Notes: generated from the letters alone by a model not told the origin. 64,000 bases of DNA from an uncultured Treponema sp. (GCA_949300145.1 CASGDA010000002.1:62001-126000), one strand, 5' to 3'. Numbered from the stretch's first letter, positions 41,753 through 51,108 are shown. Numbers and translations are program-made.

Positions 41753-43120
41753 ATGCTGAAGCAGACGGATTTATTTTGCGAATGGTTGTCAAATTACATT
41801 GATTATGAATATACAACAAACACCGAAGGTTTTTCCCTGGATACAATGCTTTTTCTTGTTAAAAGGCTGGGAATGCCGCAGGACAGTTTCAAGTCCGTGC
41901 ACGTTGCAGGCTCAAAAGGGAAGGGATCCGTATCAACCATGGTGGCAAAAATCCTGACGGAGGCGGGGATGCATTCCGGTCTATATACATCCCCCCATAT
42001 ATCTGATTTCAGGGAAAGGATTACCGGACCGCAGGGTTTCTTCCCGGAGGAAATTTACGGCCGGGCTGCGGATTTTCTTATACCCAGAGTTGATTCCATT
42101 GTACCGGCATTGGTTCCGGGAGGAAAGGCTCCGTCATGGTTTGAACTTGTAACCGCATTTGCCATGCTCACATTCAAGACGGCCGGGTTACCATGGGCTG
42201 TTTTTGAAACGGGTATGGGGGGAAGACTTGACGCGACGAATGTCCTGACACCGGAATGCTGTATTATAACACCGATAGAACTGGAACACACAAAATACCT
42301 TGGAAACACAAAGGAGGAAATCGCCGGGGAAAAAGCCGGAATCATAAAACAGGGGGTGCCTGTATTTGTATCAAGGCAGGACGCCGGACTAAAAGATGTT
42401 TTTTCAAAAAAAGCGGAGCGGATGTCCAGCCCTGTTTTTTTTATGGACGAAGTCATTGATTTTCTTGAAATCGACTATGAGGACGGAGGCCTTTCCGTTA
42501 AAACCGGATTCAAGAATATCCCGGGAGGGGCGGTATTCAAGCGGCCTCTTTCCTTCAACCTGAAAATGCTTCCGGAAGTCCAGGCGGAAAACGCGGTGTT
42601 GGCTGCATACACCGTAAAAACAATTCTGCCGTCAACAGATGAAGCTGTCATAGAAAAAGCCCTTTCCGCATGTTCCATTCCGGGACGTTTTGAAATAATC
42701 CAATTCGACATCCCGGTGGTTCTGGACGGAGCCCATACTGAAAACAGCATAAAAAGCACCTTAAAATCTTTCACCAGACTTTATCCGGGAAAATCCCATC
42801 TGTTATTCGCATGCGCCGCCGACAAAAATGTCGGGGATATTTCAAAACAGATGGACGGACTTTTTTCACATATAACATTGACGAAGCCGGGTTACAAAAA
42901 GGAGGGCGATATTTCCACGGAAAGGAATGCTTTCAGGGAAAACTGCAGAACCACCGGCGGCGTAGAAGCTGAAGTTATCCCCGAATGCGATACAGCAATA
43001 TTGAAATCCCTGGAAACCGCAAAAAAAGAAAAGGCGGCCCTCCTTGTCACAGGCTCTTTTTATCTGCTTGCGGAAGCGAAAAAAATATTGTCCCGCTTCC
43101 GTGAGGATCAGGGAAACTGA
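41753..43120 (+). CDS. folC: Folylpolyglutamate synthase / dihydrofolate synthase family
   Basis: Adds glutamate to folates, and often also makes dihydrofolate, in the cytosol with ATP. From ATG 41753 the protein has 455 residues; a GTG at 41714 is also in frame, but neither has a Shine-Dalgarno. The ATP loop GSKGKGS is at 53-59, followed by SPHISDFRERI, ETGMGGRLDATN, ITPIELEHTKYLG and the late VLDGAHTENS. The family-typical ending LLVTGSFYLLAEAKK shows the C-terminus is intact. The last 74 nt overlap the RluA-family gene on the other strand. It is flanked by murC, another Mur-ligase-fold enzyme. Confidence 0.93.
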   Translation: MLKQTDLFCEWLSNYIDYEYTTNTEGFSLDTMLFLVKRLGMPQDSFKSVHVAGSKGKGSVSTMVAKILTEAGMHSGLYTSPHISDFRERITGPQGFFPEEIYGRAADFLIPRVDSIVPALVPGGKAPSWFELVTAFAMLTFKTAGLPWAVFETGMGGRLDATNVLTPECCIITPIELEHTKYLGNTKEEIAGEKAGIIKQGVPVFVSRQDAGLKDVFSKKAERMSSPVFFMDEVIDFLEIDYEDGGLSVKTGFKNIPGGAVFKRPLSFNLKMLPEVQAENAVLAAYTVKTILPSTDEAVIEKALSACSIPGRFEIIQFDIPVVLDGAHTENSIKSTLKSFTRLYPGKSHLLFACAADKNVGDISKQMDGLFSHITLTKPGYKKEGDISTERNAFRENCRTTGGVEAEVIPECDTAILKSLETAKKEKAALLVTGSFYLLAEAKKILSRFREDQGN

Positions 43121-43853
43121 GGGAAACGGCAAAAAGCTGCAGGTAACAACCGTCAGTCCGGCAGGACCTGCATAAAGGATTATAAAGCTTATCCCCGCAG
43201 ATGGGAAGTCCGCAGGATGCAAGATGGGTCCTCACCTGATGACGGAAGCCGTTCTCCAAAGAACACAACACACAGACACAATCCCCTGACAATGTTTTTT
43301 CAACTCTTTGAATTTCAGTACAGTAGCCGCGGCTTCCGCATTTGTTCCACATACGGGAGGAGAAAAAAACAGGGCGCACTTCCCTGCCCTTCGGTCCGAA
43401 TCCCCTGAATCTGGACTCAACGGAAATATGATAAGAACCTGCATCGGGTGATATTTTTCTTTCCACAGGAATAACAGAACTTTCAGTTATATCGGAACAA
43501 AAAGCCTTGTAAGTCTTCTGAAACAAACCGGACTTCTGGGCGGCATTCAAAAAGTCAAAGGCCTCCTGTTTTTTTGCTATTAAAACCAGGCCCGCTGTAG
43601 CAGTATCAAGCCTGTGCAAAAGACCGCATTCAACAGCCTTCCGTCCGGCGACAAGCCCCGCTTCCCCGCGACAACATGACTGGTGAAGGTACCAGTATAA
43701 AAGCGTTCCCTCCTCATTTTCCTTTAAAGGGGCGCAGGGCATATCATGAGGTTTCCATACAATCGAAAAATCTCCGGTGTCATACAGAACTTCAGGTTCA
43801 CACCTGTAAAAGAATTCGAGGAATTCCTCCGGACCGGCATTTTCAATTGTCAT
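43047..43853 (-). CDS. RluA-family pseudouridine synthase (short form without S4)
   Basis: Converts specific uridines in rRNA or tRNA to pseudouridine. From ATG 43853 (268 residues; AGGGA about 8 nt upstream) it lacks the N-terminal S4 domain. The catalytic motif GLLHRLDTATAGLVLIAKK carries the essential Asp. FRHQVRTHLASCGLPICGD and KLYNP are the usual RluA C-terminal phrases. The protein is Cys-rich for this family. It overlaps the upstream RluD-like gene by 11 nt and runs 74 nt into the 3' end of folC on the opposite strand. The target site is not predictable. Confidence 0.87.
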   Translation of the reverse strand: MTIENAGPEEFLEFFYRCEPEVLYDTGDFSIVWKPHDMPCAPLKENEEGTLLYWYLHQSCCRGEAGLVAGRKAVECGLLHRLDTATAGLVLIAKKQEAFDFLNAAQKSGLFQKTYKAFCSDITESSVIPVERKISPDAGSYHISVESRFRGFGPKGREVRPVFFSSRMWNKCGSRGYCTEIQRVEKTLSGDCVCVLCSLENGFRHQVRTHLASCGLPICGDKLYNPLCRSCRTDGCYLQLFAVSLSFPDPHGSGTIFFSLPQADKKSL

Positions 43854-44787
43854 TTTCTTTTTCCCTTTTCTCAGTCTGCCGCATGAAACCCAGTATTTTT
43901 CTAAACCTTTCAGGAAGAGGCGCCCGGAAAACAGAAGGTTCCTTTCCACCCGGTATTTTTATCCTGAGATACAGCGCGTGGAGCATAAGCGAAGCAGAAC
44001 CGCAGGCGCCATGCTTCTTTCCGTACAATTGGTCTCCGAGAACAGGACAGCCTAAAAAACGGCTGTGAACCCTTATCTGGTGGGTTCTTCCGGTATAAAT
44101 CCTGAAAAGCACAAAAGAAAGATTGTCCCGCCGGTATAACACTTTGTAAGCTGTTTTTGCATATTTCCCTTTTGAGGAATCCGTTGTGCAGGTAAAACGC
44201 ATCCTGTTTTTAGGATCGCGCATTATGAAAGTTTCAACCACACCTCTGGAGGCAGGAGGGGAACCGCATAATACTGCGGCGTAAATTTTTTTCACCCGCC
44301 TGGATTTGAATTCGTTTTGAAGGAAGGCCTCTGTTTCAGGATTTCTGGCTGTTATAATCACGCCGGATGTATCCTTGTCAAGCCTGTGGACAATTCCGGG
44401 CCGCGAAGATACACCGGCGGCTGAAGAAGCCGTTCCCCAATGAAAAAGCAGCGCATTGACGAGGGTTCCGCTCCAGTTTCCCGCGGCAGGGTGAGTCACC
44501 ATTCCCTGCCTTTTATTTACAACGGTAACATTTGAATCTTCAAATAAAATGTCAAGCGGAATATTTTCAGGCTCGATATCATCAGGAACAGGATCTTCCC
44601 ATTGAAAAGAAATGATATCTCCGGATTTAACTATCTTTGAAAGTTTCGCAGGAATTCCATTCACGTATAATGCGGCTACACCATTCTTCAACCGGGAGCG
44701 TGTCATACCGCAGAATCCCGAGCAATATTTATCAAGGCGGATTCCAGCGCCATCTTCAAGCTCGACAGTAATTGTATTTTCCGCCAT
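43843..44787 (-). CDS. RluD/RluA-family pseudouridine synthase with S4 domain
   Basis: RNA pseudouridine synthase of 314 residues. The N-terminal S4 domain (about 12-75) has RLDKYCSGFCGMTRSRLK and VNGIPAKLSKIVKSGD. The catalytic domain has PGIVHRLDKDTSGVIITARN with the essential Asp, and YTGRTHQIRVHSRFLGCPVLGD. I use ATG 44787, which has GAAGG 8 nt upstream, over a TTG at 44802. The order S4-catalytic and the length fit RluD, which modifies 23S helix 69, but RluC-type targets are possible. It is directly followed by a second, shorter paralogue. Confidence 0.9.
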   Translation of the reverse strand: MAENTITVELEDGAGIRLDKYCSGFCGMTRSRLKNGVAALYVNGIPAKLSKIVKSGDIISFQWEDPVPDDIEPENIPLDILFEDSNVTVVNKRQGMVTHPAAGNWSGTLVNALLFHWGTASSAAGVSSRPGIVHRLDKDTSGVIITARNPETEAFLQNEFKSRRVKKIYAAVLCGSPPASRGVVETFIMRDPKNRMRFTCTTDSSKGKYAKTAYKVLYRRDNLSFVLFRIYTGRTHQIRVHSRFLGCPVLGDQLYGKKHGACGSASLMLHALYLRIKIPGGKEPSVFRAPLPERFRKILGFMRQTEKREKENDN

Positions 44788-44798
44788 ATTCACAGCCT

Positions 44799-45359
44799 TC
44801 AACTTTCTTCACCGGAGGATATCAGAATGGAATCATCTTCGGCCGTATCAGGCTCAGGTATCGAAGGCTGAGGATACAGACTTTCTTCATTGGCGCGTAT
44901 CAAGGGTTTTATCTGGATGGGATGAATATTCTTTCTGGCTTCCTCTTCCGCCTTCTTCTCCTTTATATTGCGGAATATGGCGCGGAAAATAAAATCGAAG
45001 GCCGCAATGCCGACAGAAATTCCGATGGAAGTAAACAGAATCATTTTCTGCTCGTCTTCAGAAACGGAAATGGCGGTTGAGGCATCTTTGAAAGGCCACG
45101 GAAGATAGGCGTCCTGCATATCATGGGAGAAATACCTGTAAACATCGTAATATATAGTTGAAAAAAATACCACAAACGGAAAAGAACCGAAGGCAATGAT
45201 TTCCGCGCGCCGCAAATCTTTTAACACCGGATTGAATTCATCTTCCGAATAAGGGACGGGTTCATTTTCCGCGTCGTCTGTATCAGAAGGAAAAATTAAA
45301 CAGACTGTCAAAACAAAAAAAATAACGGAGGACAATAACCTTCTAAACCGCAGGGTCAT
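44799..45359 (-). CDS. Membrane protein of unknown function
   Basis: A 186-residue protein I do not recognise. It begins with a signal-like helix (LLSSVIFFVLTVCLIFP), then an acidic stretch, two membrane helices (about 52-72 and 103-124) and a hydrophilic C-terminal tail with IHPIQIKPLIRANEESLYP. The start overlaps the yggS stop by 4 nt (ATGA). It lies between a PLP-homeostasis gene and RNA-modifying enzymes, which gives no functional hint. Confidence 0.7.
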   Translation of the reverse strand: MTLRFRRLLSSVIFFVLTVCLIFPSDTDDAENEPVPYSEDEFNPVLKDLRRAEIIAFGSFPFVVFFSTIYYDVYRYFSHDMQDAYLPWPFKDASTAISVSEDEQKMILFTSIGISVGIAAFDFIFRAIFRNIKEKKAEEEARKNIHPIQIKPLIRANEESLYPQPSIPEPDTAEDDSILISSGEES

Positions 45360-46054
45360 ACCCTCTCTCCGAAAATCGCGGTTCCTATCCTTACCATTGT
45401 GGAACCTTCATCTATCGCGATCTTAAAGTCTGAGGACATTCCCATGGATAATTCAGAAAAATCCAAAGCCGGATACCTCCTGCCGCATTCCTGCTGCAGC
45501 ATCCGGAGTTTTTTAAATGAACGCCTGATTTCAGTTTCATCATCTGTGAATGGGGCCATTGTCATCAGTCCGCGGCACACAATATGGGGACAATTATCCA
45601 AAGCATCGATTGACTCAAACAAACAGGCGTCATCCGCATAACCGGATTTTGTCTGTTCCCCTGTATGGATTTCAAAAAGAACATCTATCTTCTTTTCAAT
45701 CGCGGCCGCCTGTTTTTCAATTTCCAGCAGCAATTCAAGTCTGTCCAAAGACTGAATGCAGGAAACGATTGGAAGGATGCGCTTAACCTTGTTTCTCTGG
45801 AGGGAGCCTATCAGGTGAAGGGACACATCAGGAAAATCATTTACAACAGGCTGAAACTTTCCGACGGCTTCCTGCACCCTGTTTTCCCCGAACAAAGTCT
45901 GTCCTGCCGAAACCGCCTCCCGGACAGCCTCCTGCGGATGGAATTTGCTGACGGCGACCAGCCTGACTGAACCGGATTTCCTTCCGGAACGCAAAACCGC
46001 ATTACCAATTTCTGAAAGGACTATATCAAGTTTCTCTTTTATTCCTGCATCCAT
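45356..46054 (-). CDS. yggS: YggS/PROSC-family PLP-binding protein
   Basis: Cytosolic carrier that keeps pyridoxal phosphate homeostasis; no catalysis is established. The 232-residue single TIM barrel has the PLP Lys in VAVSKFHP, GENRVQEA, HLIGSLQRNKVK, GLMTMAPFTDDE and the closing LSMGMSSDFKIAIDEGSTMV and GTAIFGER that bind the phosphate. All family positions are intact. It lies 31 nt after rsmA and overlaps the next membrane-protein gene by 4 nt. Confidence 0.94.
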   Translation of the reverse strand: MDAGIKEKLDIVLSEIGNAVLRSGRKSGSVRLVAVSKFHPQEAVREAVSAGQTLFGENRVQEAVGKFQPVVNDFPDVSLHLIGSLQRNKVKRILPIVSCIQSLDRLELLLEIEKQAAAIEKKIDVLFEIHTGEQTKSGYADDACLFESIDALDNCPHIVCRGLMTMAPFTDDETEIRRSFKKLRMLQQECGRRYPALDFSELSMGMSSDFKIAIDEGSTMVRIGTAIFGERV

Positions 46055-46085
46055 TGCAACCTTCCGTATACGTATGATTTTTAAA

Positions 46086-46994
46086 TCAAGTCAAGCCGGC
46101 TTTAACCGCACCGTCTGCAAAGGCGCAAAAAACATCCGGGCTTAAATTTTCCGCCCTTTCATCCGCCTTCACACCCGCATATTGAAGCATAAAGGAGGCG
46201 GTTTCGCAAGCGGTCGCAGAATCCTCCGTTTTGGCGGATAACCAGGCGGACAGATTGTTCTTTATTGTTTTGCGCCTGGACACAAACAAAGCCCGTACAA
46301 CCTCAAAAAACAACTTGTCATCCGAACAGGTCGCCGGGGAAGCTTTTTTTTCAAGCAATACAGCCCGGGAAAACACGTTGGGCCGGGGCCAGAAATTTCC
46401 GGGGGCCAGATCCATCACAGATTTTATGTCATAAAATCTGGAGCAGAGAACGGAAAAAGCGGAATAATCCGCACTTCCCGGTTTTGCAGCCATACGCAGT
46501 GCGACTTCCTTTTGCACGGTGACAAGAGCCCTGTCAAAAAAAAACATGGCTGTAATGAAATCAGCCAAAAGGGTCGCGGCTATATTATACGGCAAATTAC
46601 CGAAAAAAAACGGTTTACGCGCGGGGCTCTTTTCAGAAGCCGGTGAAAATCCTTCCCCGGCCTTCTTCCATGTTTTCAGCACATCACCTTCGACAAGTGT
46701 AAAAGCGTCACAGCCGGAAAAAAGTTCCCGCAGCACGGTACAAAAACCCCGGTCGATTTCAAAAGCGGTGACCTTTCCTCCCCTATCCAAAAGTCCCCGG
46801 GTCATGGAACCCAAGCCGGGGCCGACTTCCCAGATTATATCATCACGCTTGAAATTCAGGGAATCCAGAAGTTTTTCACGCGCACCGGCATTTATCAAAA
46901 AATTCTGGCCGAATTTTTTCTGCATTCCCATACCGCGGTTTTCAAGAAAAGCTTTCAGTGCGGAAGGTGAATCATAATCCGGAAAAATCGACAC
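46086..46994 (-). CDS. rsmA: 16S rRNA dimethyladenosine transferase (A1518/A1519)
   Basis: KsgA-type methyltransferase forming two dimethyladenosines in 16S helix 45 during late 30S maturation. The 302 residues open with KKFGQNFLINAGAREKLL, then the SAM loop WEVGPGLGSMTRGLLDRG, EIDRGFC, and the catalytic NLPYNIA (NLPY). The GTG 46994 start has GGAGG 7 nt upstream and lies inside the ComEC-like gene (23-nt overlap). An insertion of about 15 residues (KAGEGFSPASEKSPARKP) precedes the FFFGNLPY strand. Confidence 0.94.
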   Translation of the reverse strand: MSIFPDYDSPSALKAFLENRGMGMQKKFGQNFLINAGAREKLLDSLNFKRDDIIWEVGPGLGSMTRGLLDRGGKVTAFEIDRGFCTVLRELFSGCDAFTLVEGDVLKTWKKAGEGFSPASEKSPARKPFFFGNLPYNIAATLLADFITAMFFFDRALVTVQKEVALRMAAKPGSADYSAFSVLCSRFYDIKSVMDLAPGNFWPRPNVFSRAVLLEKKASPATCSDDKLFFEVVRALFVSRRKTIKNNLSAWLSAKTEDSATACETASFMLQYAGVKADERAENLSPDVFCAFADGAVKAGLT

Positions 46995-48648
46995 CCAGCA
47001 TCCTCCTCAAACGCAGCATGCGCAAAACAAAAATCCCTGAGACTATAAAACCCGCATACAGTATACACATTGAAGCCGGCGCATACAAGATACTGCCGCC
47101 CGGTGTCAGAAGCGGAAATTCCGAGAAAAACCGGGCTGTATTGTAAATCAAATCATACTGCAGGGTTATAAAAAATCCGCAGAAACCGTACATAATGGGA
47201 AACAGACTTGAAAGCAGAACACAGCAGAATCCTGAAATCAGAAAAAAAGAAACCGGTATGGAAAGACACAATCCGGCTATAATTCCGGCAGGTGCAAACA
47301 TTTTGAATACAGACATTGTGACAGGAAAAACCGCGAACTGGGCTCCTAAAGACACCGACACAGAAGGAAGCAGCTTATCTGGAAGAATCCCTCTGAGGAT
47401 TTCCTTGAAAAATTCCCCTGCGGAAAATATTCCTGCTGTGGCAAGATAAGAAAGCTGGAATGAAACCGAATATATATCAGCCGGCTTCAGCAAAACGTGC
47501 AGACAGAAAACACAGGCTAAAACCGGCAGGAAACGCACCGGAAACCCGACACGGCGGACAGCGGCAAGGGCAAGGGAAAACAAACATGCCCTGAAAAGGG
47601 ACGGTGAATAGCCGGCAAAAAACAGGAAAAACACAAGGACCAGCAGCGAAAACCGCACCGCGAACCTCCTGCCGCCGGTTTTTCCGCCTATCCACAATAC
47701 AGCTCCGCCGATAATCCCCAAATGCATTCCTGACAAAGCAAGGATATGGGATAATCCCGAACGGCGGAAAATATCCGTTATGGAAGCGTCCATAAACTCA
47801 CGCATCCCGGATGAGAGGGCCAAAAAGAAACCACCTGCATTCCCCCAGCCGTAAACATTTTTCAGCAAACCCATTCTGGCCCTGCCGCGGAGTTCCATGA
47901 TTTTCCCTTTTATTCCAGATTCAACACAGGCTTCTGATAAATCCGAGACATAAAAACATACCGCGCCGCCGGCTCTTTTATTTTGGGAAAATCCGCCTTC
48001 ACATAAAAGTCCCAGCCCGGCGGTAATGTAAACCCGTTTATTTCCCCTTGCCGTGTTTTCAGGCAGGGCCGCCGTTACAATTTCCCCGGGGAAAAATACA
48101 GTGATGTTTCCGTCCGCGGAAAATTCCGTTCCGTCGGAATAAAACAAATCAAGCACGGAAGCTTCAGCCTTGTAATTTTCCCCGGCCGGAACAGGATCGG
48201 TTTTCAGCCTGAAATTTGCGGAGGACACTTCAGGCAGCGAAGCGAGTGTCCGTGGATACAGTGAATCAGCGTGAATCCTGAATAAACCCAATCCGCTTAA
48301 AAGAATCCCGGAGGCCGCAGCCGCGAAAAGCGGGAATCCGGAAGCGAAAACACCCGGGATACGGAAAATACGGCCGGACGAACCGCCGGGGACACGGTGA
48401 CACAAACGCCCCGACAGCCGGGAAAATAAAGCCAATCCGGAAAAAAAGCAAAAAAATACAATCAAGGCGCCGCCCGGAAAAGAAGGATTATATTCCGGAT
48501 TAAAAAAAAGCATGAAAAAAACTACTACGCCGGAAACAATCAGAACGGGCGGGACGCCCGCATCCTTCGCACAGGATTTTCCGGAACAGCAGGACGACTC
48601 CCGCAGCCTTGTTTGTTTTTGGTCTCTTTCTTTTTTCTCTCCTACCAC
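46972..48648 (-). CDS. ComEC/Rec2-family membrane protein, short form
   Basis: A polytopic membrane protein of 558 residues with the competence-domain signature SGLSHILALSGMHLGIIGG near the middle and the helix-rich core that forms the DNA-uptake channel in competent bacteria. Full ComEC proteins are about 700-800 residues with a C-terminal metallo-beta-lactamase nuclease domain; that domain is absent here, since the chain ends with a membrane helix and the short basic RMLRLRRML tail. The N-terminal soluble (OB-like) part of about 130 residues is present. The GTG 48648 start overlaps the HEAT-like gene by 7 nt. No other competence gene is visible, so the role in DNA uptake is uncertain. Confidence 0.85.
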   Translation of the reverse strand: MVGEKKERDQKQTRLRESSCCSGKSCAKDAGVPPVLIVSGVVVFFMLFFNPEYNPSFPGGALIVFFCFFSGLALFSRLSGRLCHRVPGGSSGRIFRIPGVFASGFPLFAAAASGILLSGLGLFRIHADSLYPRTLASLPEVSSANFRLKTDPVPAGENYKAEASVLDLFYSDGTEFSADGNITVFFPGEIVTAALPENTARGNKRVYITAGLGLLCEGGFSQNKRAGGAVCFYVSDLSEACVESGIKGKIMELRGRARMGLLKNVYGWGNAGGFFLALSSGMREFMDASITDIFRRSGLSHILALSGMHLGIIGGAVLWIGGKTGGRRFAVRFSLLVLVFFLFFAGYSPSLFRACLFSLALAAVRRVGFPVRFLPVLACVFCLHVLLKPADIYSVSFQLSYLATAGIFSAGEFFKEILRGILPDKLLPSVSVSLGAQFAVFPVTMSVFKMFAPAGIIAGLCLSIPVSFFLISGFCCVLLSSLFPIMYGFCGFFITLQYDLIYNTARFFSEFPLLTPGGSILYAPASMCILYAGFIVSGIFVLRMLRLRRMLGVDFSGL

Positions 48649-49835
48649 TTTAACCTCGCGAGCGCATCGCGGGAGGCCTGTTTGACGGATTCAGGGTAAT
48701 CCAAATAACCGACGTAAAGCAGATAATCAAAGGCAGTTTTATCACCAAGGTCTCCCAATGCATTTATGATTGAGAGCATGAGGTTCTCGTTGCAGGTCTT
48801 CTTCTGCTCGGTTTCAGAGTTCAGAAGTCCGAGGAAAATCGACAAGGCCTGCGCCGCTTCAGAAGTTCCCATCGCTCCCAAACAATTTATCACCGGAATC
48901 AGTCTTTCTGCCCCGATATTTTCAGCATTATATTCACTTTGCACCGCATAAAAATAACGCAGCACAGACGGAGAGGCATTAAACCACTTTAATCTGGTCA
49001 AAACTTCCATGGAAGACTCCAGTACAGGCAAAGCGTCCGGGTTACCTTCCGAACCTACTTCAAGCATCGTGTCGAACACATTTTCAGCAATTGTCCCCAA
49101 GTCCGGCTCCGGAAGGTTTTCATTTGAAACAGCGAATGAAAAAGCCGCCCCTGTTTTTTCCGGATCCTTCTCAGCTACAATCGCCAGGATATTATCCGTA
49201 TAACCCTCGTTGAGTGAATTTATGGTTTTTCCGGCCGCCGTCACAACGGATGTATCCAAATTGGAAACCGCCGCCTTGAAAACCAGCGGAAACACAGACG
49301 ATTCCCCCATGACGGCGAAAGCCTCCAGAGCACTGACCATAACCCTGGGATTAACAAAATTACCGTTTTCACAATCTTCCAGCGCGGAGGCGAACCAGTC
49401 TTTCAAAAATTCAAAACCTTCTCCGTCAGAACCTGACAATTTCGCTACCGCATTTATACATGATGTTTTTAAACCGGTATTTGAGAAAAGGGGAAAAATC
49501 TCGTATATAGGCGCAAGAATTGAAGAATCCTGTCCTTCGGCAGCGGAGTTTATCGCGGAACAGGCTATATCAACCAGCTGCCGGTCCTCGCCCAAAACAT
49601 AAAAACCTGAAATCGCAAAATACAGGGCATCACAATACAAAGGGGTCATATTTACGGAAGGGATTTCCGCTGCTCCTTCCAGCAGCTCCAGTTTTGTGCT
49701 CAATCCCGCCCGTAAAAAATTCCTCTGATAAGAGATAACTATAGGGTCATCGGACAAGGTGGAAAAAGGTACATTGGCAAAACCAGAGCACAGACAAACA
49801 GCGAACATGCATATAACAAAAATTTTTTTTATCAT
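48642..49835 (-). CDS. Secreted HEAT-like repeat protein
   Basis: A 397-residue exported protein. The signal peptide MIKKIFVICMFAVCLCSGFA is followed by helix pairs of about 35-40 residues throughout, with phrases such as VMVSALEAFAVMGESSVFPL, AINALGDLGDKTAFDYLLYVG-like repeats and a final SVKQASRDALARLKW, as in HEAT or ARM solenoids. Such solenoids bind partner proteins. GGGAGG is 5 nt before the ATG. It lies between the PilZ and ComEC-like genes. The specific function is not recognised. Confidence 0.75.
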   Translation of the reverse strand: MIKKIFVICMFAVCLCSGFANVPFSTLSDDPIVISYQRNFLRAGLSTKLELLEGAAEIPSVNMTPLYCDALYFAISGFYVLGEDRQLVDIACSAINSAAEGQDSSILAPIYEIFPLFSNTGLKTSCINAVAKLSGSDGEGFEFLKDWFASALEDCENGNFVNPRVMVSALEAFAVMGESSVFPLVFKAAVSNLDTSVVTAAGKTINSLNEGYTDNILAIVAEKDPEKTGAAFSFAVSNENLPEPDLGTIAENVFDTMLEVGSEGNPDALPVLESSMEVLTRLKWFNASPSVLRYFYAVQSEYNAENIGAERLIPVINCLGAMGTSEAAQALSIFLGLLNSETEQKKTCNENLMLSIINALGDLGDKTAFDYLLYVGYLDYPESVKQASRDALARLKW

Positions 49836-49871
49836 ACATTCCTCCCGGAATTCAATTCCAACATATTCATA

Positions 49872-51071
49872 TTATATATCATCAGGATGCACAAAATCAG
49901 GATGAAGAAAATCCGGCATTTCAATGGTATAAGCGGATGCGGATTCTTTTTCCGAATCATTTTCGAGGAATGAATCATCCTGATTTTCATCTCCTGTATC
50001 CGCATCCACACTCATGCCGTCTTTCTCTGAAAGCCTGGCGGCACGGATTTCCTGTTTCTCTTCCTCTGGTAATACATTATACACAAACGAAAGAACAATA
50101 TTACGCATCCTGGGGTCAATCTGCTGGCATTCAAAATGAACACGGGAACGGTTTTTCTCCTTGTCGTAATCCACCGCACGGGATACTCCGGTCATTATAA
50201 TCAACGTATCCTTAATCAAAAACTGAAGTTTTATCTTAAGTCCTTTCACGGCTTTTCCGCCGATTAGAATCATTGCACCGCTTTCAGACAAATCCTCAAG
50301 GACGCATTTCATTCCGGGCTCAGCCTCTATCCGGTTATACGGAACAGAGGGATCTTTCACCAAATACAACTGGGCAAAAATCGAACATTTAATACGGCGT
50401 GATTTTCTCATCTGTGAACGGACGACGGAATCAGAATGAGAAAGATATATCACCGCCTTTCCTCCGTCGGCATCCCCCGGCACTACAGTTGAGGAAAATT
50501 CATACCCGGCGTCATCCATGCGCCAAAAGAAAACCTTTACATTCTTATAAAGCCAGTCTATTTCAGTCGCAAAAATATTCGGAGATTTGGGAAAATCCAT
50601 TTTCAAATATGCGGAAGTATTCGCCATAACCCTTGAACTGAAAACACCTGCACCTGACAAAAGGATACGGACACGCTGACCGGGTTTTATGTCCCTTGTT
50701 GACACGAGGCCTCTTCTTGACCTTGAACGCTCCAAATCAATTTTATTTCTGTATTTATACAAGGAAGAAAGAAGTTCCTGAAGCTCAGATGTATCTTCCC
50801 CGGACACATTTACCTGTCTTACTATCTCCGAAGTGCATTTATCCAAAGCGGTGGCCGACCAAAAGAGCGAAGAGGGGTCTTCCAGACCGGCGGCTTTACC
50901 TATCCGGCCCAGAAATATAATCTGGTCAATGCTGAAGCCCAAATCCAGGCCGGTCACTATCAACCGGCCCGTACTTCTTATTGACCTGCCTTTTTCCGAA
51001 AAAAAGAGAAAAACAATGACCAGCAAAATCAAAACTGCGATTGAAAGAGGAATGAAAGGGAAAAAATGCAT
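49872..51071 (-). CDS. PilZ-domain c-di-GMP receptor with N-terminal membrane anchor
   Basis: A 399-residue protein taken from ATG 51071 (GGAGG 12 nt upstream; a start at 51101 is also possible). One membrane helix (about 5-24) is followed by a cytosolic helical region with ERSRSRRGLVS, a beta-rich YcgR-N-like segment, then a PilZ domain. The c-di-GMP motifs are intact: RKSRR for the RxxxR loop and DLSESG for the D/NxSxxG loop. The acidic C-terminal tail ends in ADTGDENQDDS and HPDFVHPDDI. In spirochaetes PilZ proteins act in motility and host adaptation; the output here is unknown. Confidence 0.85.
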   Translation of the reverse strand: MHFFPFIPLSIAVLILLVIVFLFFSEKGRSIRSTGRLIVTGLDLGFSIDQIIFLGRIGKAAGLEDPSSLFWSATALDKCTSEIVRQVNVSGEDTSELQELLSSLYKYRNKIDLERSRSRRGLVSTRDIKPGQRVRILLSGAGVFSSRVMANTSAYLKMDFPKSPNIFATEIDWLYKNVKVFFWRMDDAGYEFSSTVVPGDADGGKAVIYLSHSDSVVRSQMRKSRRIKCSIFAQLYLVKDPSVPYNRIEAEPGMKCVLEDLSESGAMILIGGKAVKGLKIKLQFLIKDTLIIMTGVSRAVDYDKEKNRSRVHFECQQIDPRMRNIVLSFVYNVLPEEEKQEIRAARLSEKDGMSVDADTGDENQDDSFLENDSEKESASAYTIEMPDFLHPDFVHPDDI

Positions 51072-51108
51072 TTTAAATTCCACCCTCCTCCATATCAACA
51101 AAGCGCCA

